Shown here piece by piece: positions 10,326-18,960 of a DNA stretch of 64,000 nucleotides. A program made the position numbers and the translations under genes. The first letter of the stretch is position 1. Every line of letters begins with the position of its first letter. The notes under the pieces are model-generated. The model saw only the letters and a program-made list of their open reading frames with translations. It was not told the DNA's origin and did not search any database. The DNA lies in contig NZ_LZNS01000001.1 in NCBI RefSeq assembly GCF_001984575.1, forward strand, positions 5,679,682 to 5,743,681, in the 5' to 3' direction. This stretch comes from Streptomyces sp. MP131-18. Lineage in GTDB: Bacteria; Actinomycetota; Actinomycetes; Streptomycetales; Streptomycetaceae.

Positions 10326-11177
10326 ATGTCCCGCTCCCTCGCCATCGTCACCGATTCCACGGCCTACCTGCCGCGGGCGGCCGTCGCGCGCCACGGGATC
10401 ACCGTCGTTCCGCTGACGGTGGTGCTCGGCGGCACCGCGCACGAGGACGGCACGGGGGATGCCGCGCGGCGGCTCACGCGGGCGTTGCAGCAGCGGCAGC
10501 CGGTGACGACGTCGAGGCCGGGCCCCGAGACGTTCGCCGCGGCCTACCGGGCGGCGGCCGAGGCGGGCGCGAACGGCGTGGTCTCGCTGCACCTGTCCTC
10601 GGAGATCTCCGGCACGCACGACGCGGCGGTGCTCGCGGCGCGGGAGGCGCCGGTCCCGGTGCGCGTCGTGGACAGCGGCATGATCGCGATGGCGCTCGGC
10701 TTCAGCGTGCTCGCCGCGGCGGAGGCGGCAGCGGCGGGCGGCTCGGCGGACGAGGCGGTCGCGGCGGCCGTCAAACGCGCCGAGGCCACCCGCGCCTACT
10801 TCTATGTCGACACCCTGGAACACCTGCGGCGCGGCGGCCGGATCGGCACGGCGCAGGCGCTGTTCGGCTCGGCGCTCGCGGTGAAGCCGCTGCTGCAACT
10901 GGCCGACGGGCGCATCGAGCCGCTGGAGCGGGTCAGGACGGCGTCGCGGGCGATCGCCCGGCTGGAAGAGCTGGCCGTCGAGCACGCGGGGGCGGGGGCG
11001 GGGCCGGTGGACGTGGCCGTGCACCACTTGGCGGCGGAGGAACGGGCGACGCAGCTGGCGGAGCGGCTGCGTGGCCGGCTGCCCGGGCTGGCCGAGCTGC
11101 ACGTGAGCGAGGTCGGCGCGGTGCTCGGCGCGCACACGGGCCCAGGCCTGCTCGGCGCGGTCGTCGCCCCGCGCTGA
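10326..11177 (+). CDS. DegV family fatty-acid-binding protein
   Basis: DegV/FakB-fold protein. Family members bind a fatty acid and, with FakA, present it for phosphorylation. 283 residues. Visible motifs are the N-terminal IVTDSTAYLP, TSRPGPETFAAAYR, LSSEISGTHDAA (lipid carboxylate-binding loop), RVVDSGMIAMALGF, and YVDTLEHLRRGGRI with the family's RRGGR signature. The start ATG at 10326 matches the family N-terminus; upstream reading frames are repeats. The ligand and the FakA partner are not visible here. Confidence 0.9.
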   Translation: MSRSLAIVTDSTAYLPRAAVARHGITVVPLTVVLGGTAHEDGTGDAARRLTRALQQRQPVTTSRPGPETFAAAYRAAAEAGANGVVSLHLSSEISGTHDAAVLAAREAPVPVRVVDSGMIAMALGFSVLAAAEAAAAGGSADEAVAAAVKRAEATRAYFYVDTLEHLRRGGRIGTAQALFGSALAVKPLLQLADGRIEPLERVRTASRAIARLEELAVEHAGAGAGPVDVAVHHLAAEERATQLAERLRGRLPGLAELHVSEVGAVLGAHTGPGLLGAVVAPR

Positions 11178-11326
11178 GGCGCGGCTGGCTGAGGCGCCCT
11201 GCGCTGAGGCTCGGCGGGGGGTGGTCACTCGGGCGGGTGACGGAGTTTTCCACATGCCAGTGGTTATCCACAGATTCTGGGGTGGGTCTGGCGGCGGGCC
11301 ACCTGCGGTGATTACTCTCTGTAGTC

Positions 11327-12388
11327 ATGGAGATGACGCGAGTACGCGGCTTGGGGGCCGGTCGTGCGCCGGGCGGTCGGGGCGGGAGCGGCCCGGGCCG
11401 CAGGGCGATGCGCGGCCGTGCGGCCCGGGACGAGGCGGCGCGCGGCCGCGCGGCAGTGCTGTTCGCGGCCGGTCCCGGTCCCGGTCCCGGTCCCGGTCGG
11501 GGCCCCGGTCTGGGTCGGGGTCCGGGGCCCGAGCCCGAAGCGCCGTCGCCGTCACCGTCGTCGGCCGGACGGGCGGGGCCCGACGGGTCGGCTGTTGTTG
11601 ACGCGGTGCCGCCCGCGGCTCCGCTGCCATGGCGCGCACGGGTCCGGCTCGCCGTGGGCGAGCGGCTGCCGGGGTGGGCGCGGTTGCGCTGCGGGGTCGA
11701 GCCGAGGACCGTCGCCGCGCTGTGCCTGGTGCTCGTCGTCGCCGCGGGGTTCGCCGTGCACCACTACTGGACGGGGCGTCCGCGCGCGGTGACGGCGGTG
11801 GAGCAGGCGGCGGCGCCGCCCGGCGCCCCGCCTTCCGCCGGTTCCGGTCCCGGTTCCGGTGCCGCGGCTCCCCCGGCGGAGTCCGCGGCGGAGGCGGCAG
11901 GGCCCGCGGCCGACGCCGCCGCGGCGCCGTCCGGGGCGCCCGCCGCCGGGTCCGTCGTGGTCGACGTGGCGGGCGAGGTCCGCGAGCCCGGCGTGTACAC
12001 GCTGCCCGCGGGCTCCCGCGTCGCCGACGCGATCGAGGCCGCGGGCGGGGCGCCGGGCGATGCCGCCGACGGGCTCAACCGGGCCCGGGTGCTGGTCGAC
12101 GGCGAGCAGGTCCTCGTCGACGGCGAGCAGCCGGCCGCGCCCGCCGCGCCCGCCGCGCCCGCCGGGGGCGCGCCACCGCCCGGCGGCGGCCCCGCGGCCC
12201 CCCTCCGGCTGAACACGGCGACGGTCGAGCAGTTGCAGGAGTTGCCGGGTATCGGCCCGGTGCTGGCGGGGCGCCTGGTCGCGTTCCGCACCGAGCACGG
12301 GGGCTTCACCTCCGTCGAGCAGTTGGGCGAGGTCACCGGGATCGGTGAGCGGCGCCTGGCGGATCTGAGGGACCGTGTCACGCTCTGA
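11327..12388 (+). CDS. comEA: ComEA-like helix-hairpin-helix DNA-binding protein
   Basis: Membrane-anchored protein homologous to the DNA receptor of natural competence. Order: residues 1-120 basic and Gly/Pro-rich, with a GPGPGPG run from a ggtccc hexamer repeat; one TM segment at 128-147; an Ala/Pro linker; an SLBB domain at about 208-268 (VVVDVAGEVREPGVYTLPAGSRV); then a helix-hairpin-helix domain at 294-352 (LNTATVEQLQELPGIGPVLAGRLVAFR and VTGIGERRLADL). The start is uncertain within the low-complexity N-terminus. It overlaps comEC by 14 nt, so the two are co-translated. No competence is established for Streptomyces. Confidence 0.9.
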   Translation: MEMTRVRGLGAGRAPGGRGGSGPGRRAMRGRAARDEAARGRAAVLFAAGPGPGPGPGRGPGLGRGPGPEPEAPSPSPSSAGRAGPDGSAVVDAVPPAAPLPWRARVRLAVGERLPGWARLRCGVEPRTVAALCLVLVVAAGFAVHHYWTGRPRAVTAVEQAAAPPGAPPSAGSGPGSGAAAPPAESAAEAAGPAADAAAAPSGAPAAGSVVVDVAGEVREPGVYTLPAGSRVADAIEAAGGAPGDAADGLNRARVLVDGEQVLVDGEQPAAPAAPAAPAGGAPPPGGGPAAPLRLNTATVEQLQELPGIGPVLAGRLVAFRTEHGGFTSVEQLGEVTGIGERRLADLRDRVTL

Positions 12389-14846
12389 CGCCGCGATCCC
12401 GGCCGCACGGGCCGGGCGGCCGGGGCGCGCGGGGGAGCGGCGGGCGGCACCGGCGGATCTGCGTCTCGTTCCGGCCGCCGCCGCGGCCTGGGTGGCCGCC
12501 GCCCTGGCCCTCGACGCCCCGGGACGGCCGGTCGCCCTCGGCGTCGTGGGCTGCCTGCTCGTCGCGGGATCAGCTCTGCTGTGGCGGCTGCACCGGCCGG
12601 GCCGTCGGCTCGCGGCGGCCGTGGCGATGGCGCTGCTGTGCGCCGCCGCGGGCGGTGCGGTCGCGGGGCTGCACGCGGCGGCGGCCAGGGCCGGGCCGCT
12701 GCCCGGCCTGGCCGGGCAGCGGGTCGACGTGGAGGTCGAGGTCACCGGCGATCCGGTCCTGGCCGCGCGGCGGGCAGGCGTCGCGGAAGACGCACCGCGC
12801 CCGGTGCTGCTGCCGGCTCAGGTCGTGCGGCTGCACGCGGCCGACGGCGGGGTGCGGAGCCTGCGCAGCCGGGTCCTGGTCGTCGTCCAGGGCGAACGGG
12901 CGGCGCCATGGCTGTCGTTGCTGCCCTCGACACGCCTGCGGACCACCGCGCGCGCCGCGCCGCCGATGCCGGGACGCGCCTGGGAGCTGGCGTCCGTGCT
13001 GCGGGTGCGGGATGAGGGGCTGCCCGCGGTGACGGGCGGGCCGAGTGCGGTCCAGCGGTTCGCCGGGCGGCTGCGGGCCGGGCTGCGCGAGGCCGCGGCG
13101 GGTCTGCCGGGCGATGCCCGGGTGCTGTTGCCCGCGCTCGTCATCGGCGACGACTCCGGCGTACCGGCCGACCTGGAGGAGGCTGTCCAGGCCACCGGGC
13201 TGACGCACCTCGTCGCGGTCAGCGGCAGTCAGGTGGCCATCGTGCTCGGCCTGCTCATCGGCAGCCCCGGCACCGCGTCCCGGGCCGAGCGGGGCGGGCT
13301 CGCGGCCCGGCTCGGCATACCGCTGCGGAGCACGGCGCTGGCCGGCGGGGTGCTCGTGGTGGGCTTCGTCCTGGTGTGCCGCCCCGATCCCAGCGTCCTG
13401 CGCGCCGCCGTCTGCGCTGGCATTCTGCTGCTCGCCCTGGCCACCGGGCGACGCCGTTCGCTGCTGCCCGCCCTGGCCGCCGCGGCGCTCCTGCTGATCC
13501 TGTACGACCCGTCCCTGGCGCGGTCGTTCGGCTTCCTGCTGTCGGTGCTGGCGACGGGTGCGCTGCTGACCGTCGCCCCGGTCTGGAGCCTGGCGCTGTG
13601 CCGCCGCGGAGTGCCGCGGTGGCCGGCCGAGGCGCTGGCCGCCGCGGGGGCGGCCCAGTTGGTGTGCGCCCCGGTGGTCACCGTGTTCGCGGAGACCACC
13701 AGCCTGGTCGCCATCCCGTGCAACCTGCTGGCGGGGTTCGCCGTCGCCCCCGTCATCGTGCTCGGCTGGGCGGCGATGGCCCTGGCGCTGCCGGCGCCGG
13801 GCGTGGCCGAAGTGCTGGTCCTGATCGCGAGCTGGCCGGTGCGCTGGATCGCGGCCGTGGCCCGCACCGGCGCGGCGCTGCCCGGGGCCGAGCTGGACTG
13901 GCCGGGCGGCTGGTGGGGGGCTGCGCTGCTCGCGGGCGCCACCGTCGCCGCGGTGACGCTGGCGCGGCGGCTGCCCGGCCGTCCGGTCACGGCGGCGGTC
14001 TGCGTGCTGCTGCTCCTGCTCGCCGTGCTGCGCCCGCCGCCGTTGGTGCGGGTGCTGACCGGCTGGCCGCCGCCGGGCTGGCGGGTCGTGGCGTGTGACG
14101 TGGGCCAGGGTGACGCGCTGGTGCTTGCGGCGGGTCCCGGCCGGGCGCTGGTGGTCGACGCGGGCCCCGAGCCGGCGGCCGTGGACCGGTGCCTGCGGGA
14201 TCTCGGGGTGCGGGAAGTGCCGCTGGTGATCCTGAGCCACTACCACGCCGATCATGTCTCGGGACTGTCCGGCGTGCTGCGGGGGCGTTCGGTCGGCGCC
14301 GTCCAGACCACGGCCGTGCGGGACCCGCCGGAGCAGGCGGAGTTCGTGGCGCGGGCGGCCGCCGACGCGGGGGTGCCGGTGCTCACCGCGGTGCCGGGGG
14401 AGCGGCGCCGCCTCGGGGAGGGGCTGAGCTGGGAGGTGTTGTGGCCGCCCGCGGGCGCGAGCGCCGCCGGGCTCGGGGCCAACGACGCGAGCGTCACGCT
14501 GCTGGTGCGGGCCGGGAAGCTGACGGTGTTCCTGCCGGGTGATCTGGAGCCACCGGCGCAGGAGCGGCTACTGGCCGAGCGCCCCGGTCTGCCGCGGGTG
14601 GACGTGCTGAAGGTGGCGCACCACGGGTCGGCGGCGCAGCACCAGCCGCTGCTCGACCGGCTGCGACCGCGGATCGCCCTGGTCAGCTGCGGCGCGGACA
14701 ACCGGTACGGCCACCCCGCTCCGCGCACCCTCGCGGCCCTGTCCCGAGCCGGGGCGGCGGTGCTGCGGACGGACGCGCACGGCGCGCTGGCCGTCGCCTC
14801 GACGGCCGAGGGGCCGCGCGGTACCGCCCGTGAGGCGCCCATGTAA
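12375..14846 (+). CDS. comEC: ComEC/Rec2 family DNA-uptake channel protein
   Basis: Polytopic membrane protein related to the competence DNA channel. 823 residues from a GTG at 12375 inside the end of comEA. The N-terminal third has 3-4 TM segments and a soluble DUF4131-like part. The competence core begins near LVAVSGSQVAIVLGLL with many TM helices. A C-terminal metallo-beta-lactamase domain has CDVGQGDALVL, SHYHADHVSG, LPGDLE and KVAHHGS, so the family's putative nuclease site looks intact, the first motif reading H-Y-H-A-D-H. Streptomyces lacks an obvious transformation pilus, so the role may be elsewhere. Confidence 0.93.
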   Translation: MSRSDAAIPAARAGRPGRAGERRAAPADLRLVPAAAAAWVAAALALDAPGRPVALGVVGCLLVAGSALLWRLHRPGRRLAAAVAMALLCAAAGGAVAGLHAAAARAGPLPGLAGQRVDVEVEVTGDPVLAARRAGVAEDAPRPVLLPAQVVRLHAADGGVRSLRSRVLVVVQGERAAPWLSLLPSTRLRTTARAAPPMPGRAWELASVLRVRDEGLPAVTGGPSAVQRFAGRLRAGLREAAAGLPGDARVLLPALVIGDDSGVPADLEEAVQATGLTHLVAVSGSQVAIVLGLLIGSPGTASRAERGGLAARLGIPLRSTALAGGVLVVGFVLVCRPDPSVLRAAVCAGILLLALATGRRRSLLPALAAAALLLILYDPSLARSFGFLLSVLATGALLTVAPVWSLALCRRGVPRWPAEALAAAGAAQLVCAPVVTVFAETTSLVAIPCNLLAGFAVAPVIVLGWAAMALALPAPGVAEVLVLIASWPVRWIAAVARTGAALPGAELDWPGGWWGAALLAGATVAAVTLARRLPGRPVTAAVCVLLLLLAVLRPPPLVRVLTGWPPPGWRVVACDVGQGDALVLAAGPGRALVVDAGPEPAAVDRCLRDLGVREVPLVILSHYHADHVSGLSGVLRGRSVGAVQTTAVRDPPEQAEFVARAAADAGVPVLTAVPGERRRLGEGLSWEVLWPPAGASAAGLGANDASVTLLVRAGKLTVFLPGDLEPPAQERLLAERPGLPRVDVLKVAHHGSAAQHQPLLDRLRPRIALVSCGADNRYGHPAPRTLAALSRAGAAVLRTDAHGALAVASTAEGPRGTAREAPM

Positions 14847-14853
14847 AGCCAAT

Positions 14854-14904
14854 TTGCTAAAGGAAGGTTGCTAAAGATACCTTGCTAAAGCTTTCTTGTT
14901 ATAG
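14854..14904 (+). promoter_or_regulatory. Four direct iterons at 14-bp spacing before the ArsR-MFS operon
   Basis: The 9-bp element TTGCTAAAG occurs at 14854, 14868 and 14882, and a variant TTGTTATAG at 14896, each exactly 14 bp after the last. The block is strikingly AT-rich and ends 14 nt before the regulator's start codon, where no clear ribosome site is seen, so a leaderless transcript is possible. It is most likely the promoter-operator, with the repeats as binding sites for the ArsR-like regulator itself. I cannot assign -35 and -10 boxes with confidence. Confidence 0.65.
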
Positions 14905-14918
14905 CTATCGTCGCGGGC

Positions 14919-15554
14919 ATGGAGAACGACAACGAGCCCGCCGCCCCGGAGCCGAGTGCCGGGCCGTTCGCGCAGTCACACGTCCGTCTCACCGACCCGA
15001 AGGCGTTGCGCGCCTACAGCCATCCCACCCGCATGCAGTTGGTGGGGCTGCTCCGCCTGCGGGGGCCGCTGACCGCGACCGAGGCCGCCCAGCTCACCGG
15101 CCAGTCCGTGGCCAGCTGCTCCTACCACCTGCGGATGCTGGCCAAGCACGGACTGGTGGAGGAGGACGAGAGCGGCACCGGTCGGCAGAAGCCGTGGCGG
15201 GCCACGGCCCGTTACACCTCGTGGCCCGACCACTCGGACGATCCCGCCGTCGCCGAGGCGAGCACCGCGCTGAGCACCATGGTGGCCGAAACGTGGTTCG
15301 AGCGTGTCCTCCGGGCCATCGAGACGCGCGGCACGCTGCCGCGCGAATGGCAGGAGGCCGAGGAGTTCAGCGACGAGGTGCTCTTCCTGCTGCCCGCCGA
15401 GCTGAAGGAGCTGCGGACGGACATCACGGCGCTCCTCGACAAGTACGCCGACCGGGCCGATCCCGCGCGGCGGCCCGAGGGGGCGCTGCCGGTCGAGTTC
15501 CTGCGCATTGCCTACGCCCGTCAGGAGGGCGACTACGGCGGGGACCCCAGGTGA
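14919..15554 (+). CDS. ArsR-type helix-turn-helix transcriptional regulator
   Basis: 211 residues. The winged helix-turn-helix lies at about 28-90: LRAYSHPTRMQLVGLLRLRGPLTATEAAQLTGQSVASCSYHLRMLAKHGLVEE. The C-terminal half (about 105-190) is acidic and helical, typical of larger ArsR/SmtB-like regulators that sense ligands other than metals, and no Cys cluster for metal sensing is evident. Its stop overlaps the start of an MFS exporter by 4 nt, so it probably controls that transporter and itself through the iterons just upstream. Confidence 0.88.
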   Translation: MENDNEPAAPEPSAGPFAQSHVRLTDPKALRAYSHPTRMQLVGLLRLRGPLTATEAAQLTGQSVASCSYHLRMLAKHGLVEEDESGTGRQKPWRATARYTSWPDHSDDPAVAEASTALSTMVAETWFERVLRAIETRGTLPREWQEAEEFSDEVLFLLPAELKELRTDITALLDKYADRADPARRPEGALPVEFLRIAYARQEGDYGGDPR

Positions 15555-16822
15555 GCCGGTTCGGTCGGCACGTGCCCGGGCTGCTGCGGGGGCGGCCGTT
15601 CCGCCGCTACTGGACGGGCCAGTCCATCTCGCTGGCCGGCGATCAGATATCCCTCATCGCGCTGCCGCTCGCCGCCGTCCTCATCCTGGACGCCGACGCC
15701 GCGCAGATGGGGCTGCTCAAGACCGTGGAGCTGCTGCCCGCCCTGCTGCTCTCCCTGCCCGCCGGGGCCTGGGCCGACCGCAGGACCAGGCGCCGCCACG
15801 TCATGATCGCCACCGACCTCGGCCGCGCCGCGCTGATCGCCTCCGTGCCGCTCGCCCACCTCCTGGGGGTGCTGACCCTCGCGCAGATGTACTGCGTCGC
15901 CGCGGGCATCGGGGCGCTGACGGTGTTGTTCGACGTCTGCAACGTGACGCTCTTCGTCTCGCTCGTCCCCGCCGACCGTTTCGTACAGGGCCAGTCGCTG
16001 CTGAACGGGAGCCGTGCCATGGCCAACGTCGGCGGGCCGAGCGCCGGCGGCATCCTCGTTCAGATCCTGACCGCCCCGATCGCGCTGATCGCCACCGGCC
16101 TGGCCTACCTGGCGTCCGCCGGTTTCCTCGCCCGCGTCCACCCGGTGGAGCCGCCGCCCGCCGCGCCCGCCAAGGGCTACTTCACCGAGGGCCTGCGCTG
16201 GGTGCTGAACAACCCGTACATGCGGTCGATGTTCGCCGCGTCCGGCACCCTCCAGTTCTTCAACTTCATCTTCCACACCCTGTTCGTGCTCTACGCCACC
16301 ACGGAACTCGGCCTCAGCCCCGGTGTTCTGGGTCTCGTGCTCGGCCTCGGCGCCGTCGGCGGCCTGCTGGGCGCCGCCCTCACCGGCCGCGTGGTGCGGC
16401 GCCTGGGGGTCGGACCCACCGCGGTCCTCGGCGCCGCCGGTTTCACCGTGCCGCTGATGCTCATACCGCTCGCCGACGGCCCGCAGCCCCTGGTGATCGC
16501 GATGCTCGGCACGGCCGAATTCCTGTCCTGCTTCGGCGTGATGCTCGTCGACATCACCCTCGGCTCTCTCCAGATGGCCCTGATCCCGCACGAGTTGCGC
16601 GCCCGCGTCACCGGCGCCTACCGCATGCTCAACCACGGCTTCCGCCCGCTCGGCGCCCTCGCGGGCGGCGCACTCGGCACCGCCATCGGACTGCGCCCGA
16701 GCCTGTGGATCGGCACCGCCGGCGCCGTACTCGGCCTGCTGTGGATACTCCCCTCCCCGATCCCCCGCCTGCGCGAACTGCCCACCACCGAACCGGCGGC
16801 CCACGTCGAGTCAGCGGTCTGA
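15551..16822 (+). CDS. MFS transporter, DHA-type exporter
   Basis: 423-residue major facilitator with about 12 TM segments. The start is the GTG at 15551 (GTGA overlap with the regulator stop). Motif A between TM2 and TM3 reads GAWADRRTRRRHVM, as in enterobactin/macrolide-type exporters. The middle loop follows RVHPVEPPPAAPAKGYFTEGLRWVLNNPYMR. Probably proton-driven efflux of a drug-like compound that the co-encoded ArsR-type regulator senses. The substrate cannot be read from the sequence. Confidence 0.9.
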   Translation: MSRFGRHVPGLLRGRPFRRYWTGQSISLAGDQISLIALPLAAVLILDADAAQMGLLKTVELLPALLLSLPAGAWADRRTRRRHVMIATDLGRAALIASVPLAHLLGVLTLAQMYCVAAGIGALTVLFDVCNVTLFVSLVPADRFVQGQSLLNGSRAMANVGGPSAGGILVQILTAPIALIATGLAYLASAGFLARVHPVEPPPAAPAKGYFTEGLRWVLNNPYMRSMFAASGTLQFFNFIFHTLFVLYATTELGLSPGVLGLVLGLGAVGGLLGAALTGRVVRRLGVGPTAVLGAAGFTVPLMLIPLADGPQPLVIAMLGTAEFLSCFGVMLVDITLGSLQMALIPHELRARVTGAYRMLNHGFRPLGALAGGALGTAIGLRPSLWIGTAGAVLGLLWILPSPIPRLRELPTTEPAAHVESAV

Positions 16823-16823
16823 A

Positions 16824-16840
16824 CGGAAGTGTCACTTCCG
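16824..16840. terminator. Palindrome directly after the MFS stop codon
   Basis: cggaagtg, one base, then cacttccg: perfect 8-bp arms starting 2 nt after the MFS stop. The position suggests a short terminator hairpin, but there is no T-run and the loop would be tiny. An operator-like dimer site is the alternative. Confidence 0.45.
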
Positions 16841-17122
16841 ATCCCGCCGCGCCCACCCGCCCTCCTGTGCACCCCCGGACGCGGCTGTCCCGCTGGGCAC
16901 ACGCCGGAAGGCCGACGGGCCGCAAGCTCCGGTAGCCGTTCCGCCACGCGTGTCAGTCACGGTAGGTAAGGTAGCGAACACGGGTCCACAGGAGATCCGG
17001 GAATGGGGGACAGACGCTTTTCAAGCCGGGGGAGTTGGGACAGCAAGACGCCCGGCTCGGTAGTGGTCGTATCCGCTCATGCGTGGCGGGTGTTCCTGGG
17101 CGCGGCCGTCGGGTAGGGGCGG
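16841..17122. other. Intergenic region between MFS gene and convergent PPOX gene
   Basis: About 280 bp between convergent genes. I see no supported ORF, RNA gene or repeat in it. A slightly lower-GC stretch near 16950-17050 carries a ggtaggtaaggtag run of no clear meaning. Confidence 0.5.
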
Positions 17123-17581
17123 TCAGACGAGCCAGGTGCCGTCTCGCATCAGGTGGCGGTCCGGGATCTCGTTGACCTCGCGCCAGGCGCGTACCGTGCG
17201 CGGGTGGAAGCGGATGAACGTCCAGGCGGGTCGGCCCCTGACGTCCCAGGAGAGCTTCTCCGCGAAGTGGTCGCCTTCCTCGGCGCCGATCCGGTCGTTC
17301 GCCACGACCTCGGCCTCCGCGTCGATGATCACCACGTCCCTGGTGTGGCCGAGGGCAAGCGTCGCGCGGCCGGTCCTGCGGGCGTTGACCGTTGTCGGGT
17401 TGGTCTCCCGCGTGGTGACCACGAGAACGCCCTCGTGCCACACGAACGACAGCGGCACCAGGCACGTGTCGCCGTCCGGGCCCGAGGTGGACACCCACAG
17501 GTCGATGTCCTCCGCCAGCCGCGCCAGCACGTCCTGTTTGCGTTGCGCGCCGTCGCGCGCCGCGGCCTTCTCGCTCGCCAT
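17123..17581 (-). CDS. Pyridoxamine 5'-phosphate oxidase-fold flavin/F420-binding protein
   Basis: Split-barrel protein of 152 residues, related to PPOX-class enzymes that use FMN or F420. The family core is visible: DIDLWVSTSGPDGDTCLVPLSFVWHEGVLVVTTRE (first strands and cofactor phosphate region), TVNARRTGRATLALGHTRDVVIIDAEAEVV, and RPAWTFIRFHPRTVRAW near the C-terminus. It is short, as in the single-domain F420-dependent group. I prefer the ATG at 17581 (MASEKAAARD) to the one 9 nt upstream. Substrate unknown. Monocistronic and divergent from the N-acetyltransferase. Confidence 0.8.
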   Translation of the reverse strand: MASEKAAARDGAQRKQDVLARLAEDIDLWVSTSGPDGDTCLVPLSFVWHEGVLVVTTRETNPTTVNARRTGRATLALGHTRDVVIIDAEAEVVANDRIGAEEGDHFAEKLSWDVRGRPAWTFIRFHPRTVRAWREVNEIPDRHLMRDGTWLV

Positions 17582-17660
17582 GCACGTCACGCTAGTACCA
17601 GGCCGCTGACCAGGCCATAGGCCGCACGACCTAGGTCCACACCCGTGTCACGATTGACTG

Positions 17661-18476
17661 ATGAACGACGGACGCATCGCCGCCTACCTCCGCCGCATCC
17701 GGGCCGGACACCCCGCGGTCGCCGACGCGGAGGCCCTGCGGGGGCTTCAGATGCGGCACCTGCACGCGGTGCCCTTCGAAAACCTGTCGATTCACCTCGG
17801 CGAGGAGATGGCCCTCACCGACGCGGCCGTCCACGAGCAGGTGGTCGACCGGCGGCGCGGCGGCATCTGCTATCAGCTCAACGGCGCGTTCGCCGCGCTC
17901 CTGCGCGGCCTCGGCTTCGCCGTGACGCCGCTCAGCGGCCGGGTCGTCGCGGACGGGGGCCCGGGGCTGCCCTACGACCACCTCGTGCTCCTCGTCACCG
18001 GCGCGGGGCTGACCGAGCCGTGGCTCGCGGACGTCGGCTTCGGCGACCACGCGCACCACCCGCTGCGCTACGACAGCCGGGACGAACAGACCGATCCGGC
18101 GGGAACGTTCCGGCTGGCGGAGACGGCGGACGGCGACCTGGAGCTGCTGCGGGACGGCAAGCCGCAGCTGGTCATCGAACAACGGCCGCGTGTGCTCGCC
18201 GATTTCGAGGCCACCTGCTGGTACCACAGGACCTCGCCGCTCTCGCATTTCACCCGCTCCCTTGTGTGCTCCCGGCTCACCGAGGAGGGCCGGGTCACGC
18301 TCAGCGGGCGAACGCTGAAGGTGACGACCGCGGGCGGGCGCGAGGCGACGGAGCTGCCGGACGAGGCCGCCGTTCTGGACGCCTACCGCACCCACTTCGG
18401 GATCGAGCTGGACGCGGAGCCACGCCTGAGTGCGCTGAACGCCGGTGCGGCGGCCATCCGGCCGCCGCACCCCTGA
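17661..18476 (+). CDS. Arylamine N-acetyltransferase
   Basis: Transfers acetyl from acetyl-CoA to arylamines or hydrazines, or acts as an amide synthase in some biosynthetic clusters. 271 residues, the usual NAT length. The catalytic triad can be read as Cys in RRRGGICYQLNGAF, His in PYDHLVLLV and Asp in LADVGFGDHAHHPL. The N-terminal helices include LHAVPFENLSIHLGE, a family signature. No polyketide or peptide synthase lies nearby, so a stand-alone detoxifying role is more likely. Divergent from the PPOX-fold gene over 79 bp. Confidence 0.93.
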   Translation: MNDGRIAAYLRRIRAGHPAVADAEALRGLQMRHLHAVPFENLSIHLGEEMALTDAAVHEQVVDRRRGGICYQLNGAFAALLRGLGFAVTPLSGRVVADGGPGLPYDHLVLLVTGAGLTEPWLADVGFGDHAHHPLRYDSRDEQTDPAGTFRLAETADGDLELLRDGKPQLVIEQRPRVLADFEATCWYHRTSPLSHFTRSLVCSRLTEEGRVTLSGRTLKVTTAGGREATELPDEAAVLDAYRTHFGIELDAEPRLSALNAGAAAIRPPHP

Positions 18477-18489
18477 CATCCGTCCGCCG

Positions 18490-18960
18490 TCAGAACTCGA
18501 ACGGTCCCGGCGACTGCGGCGAGGTCGCGGTGCAGTTCACCGTGATGAGCCCCAGGGCCGTGAACTCCAGGGATTCCACTTCGAGCACGTCGCCCGCGGC
18601 GACCGTCCCGCTCAGCGGGCCGGTCGTCACATCGTCACCGGCCGCCATCGCCGGGTTGTCGTTCCCGGTGAACGTCGTCGTCCCGCTGCCGTTCAGCGTC
18701 AGCGTGAGCGTGGAGTCGACCGTGCCCGCCGGGACGGCGATGGGCGCCGTGACGGCCGAGGAGGTCACGGTGATGGTCGCCGACGTGCCGTCCTGCGTGG
18801 CCACGAGCGTGGCCTCGCCGGAGCCGTACGAACCACAGTCGGCCGATACCGTCGCGGTCGTCGGCTCCACCGCGATGGCGGTGGGGGCCAGGGCGAGCGC
18901 GCCCGTGGCCAGGGCCGCGGTGGTCGTCACGAGACCGATTCCGAGCTTGCTGCGTCGCAT
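18490..18960 (-). CDS. Small secreted Thr/Ala/Gly-rich protein
   Basis: 156 residues with a signal peptide (MRRSKLGIGLVTTTAALATGALALAPTAIA) and a mature part dominated by Thr, Ala, Val and Gly in an alternating beta-like pattern. Two Cys (ADCGSYG and VNCTATS) could form one disulfide. No family recognised; perhaps a wall-associated or structural protein. The ATG at 18960 is preceded by gaaagg and gives a clean signal peptide, so I reject the extension upstream. It converges with the N-acetyltransferase, with only 13 bp between. Confidence 0.72.
   Translation of the reverse strand: MRRSKLGIGLVTTTAALATGALALAPTAIAVEPTTATVSADCGSYGSGEATLVATQDGTSATITVTSSAVTAPIAVPAGTVDSTLTLTLNGSGTTTFTGNDNPAMAAGDDVTTGPLSGTVAAGDVLEVESLEFTALGLITVNCTATSPQSPGPFEF

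Noticed and set aside
12570..14255. 561-codon ORF antisense to comEC
   Set aside because: Shadow rich in R, Q, H and G without motifs. comEC has intact family motifs.
14868..14910. -35/-10 promoter assignment within the iterons
   Set aside because: TTGCTA could be a -35 box, but no -10 at 16-18 bp is convincing, so I report only the repeat array.
17661..18476. Ansamycin-type amide synthase in a biosynthetic cluster
   Set aside because: The NAT-fold gene is genuine, but no polyketide synthase, AHBA or tailoring genes are in the window.
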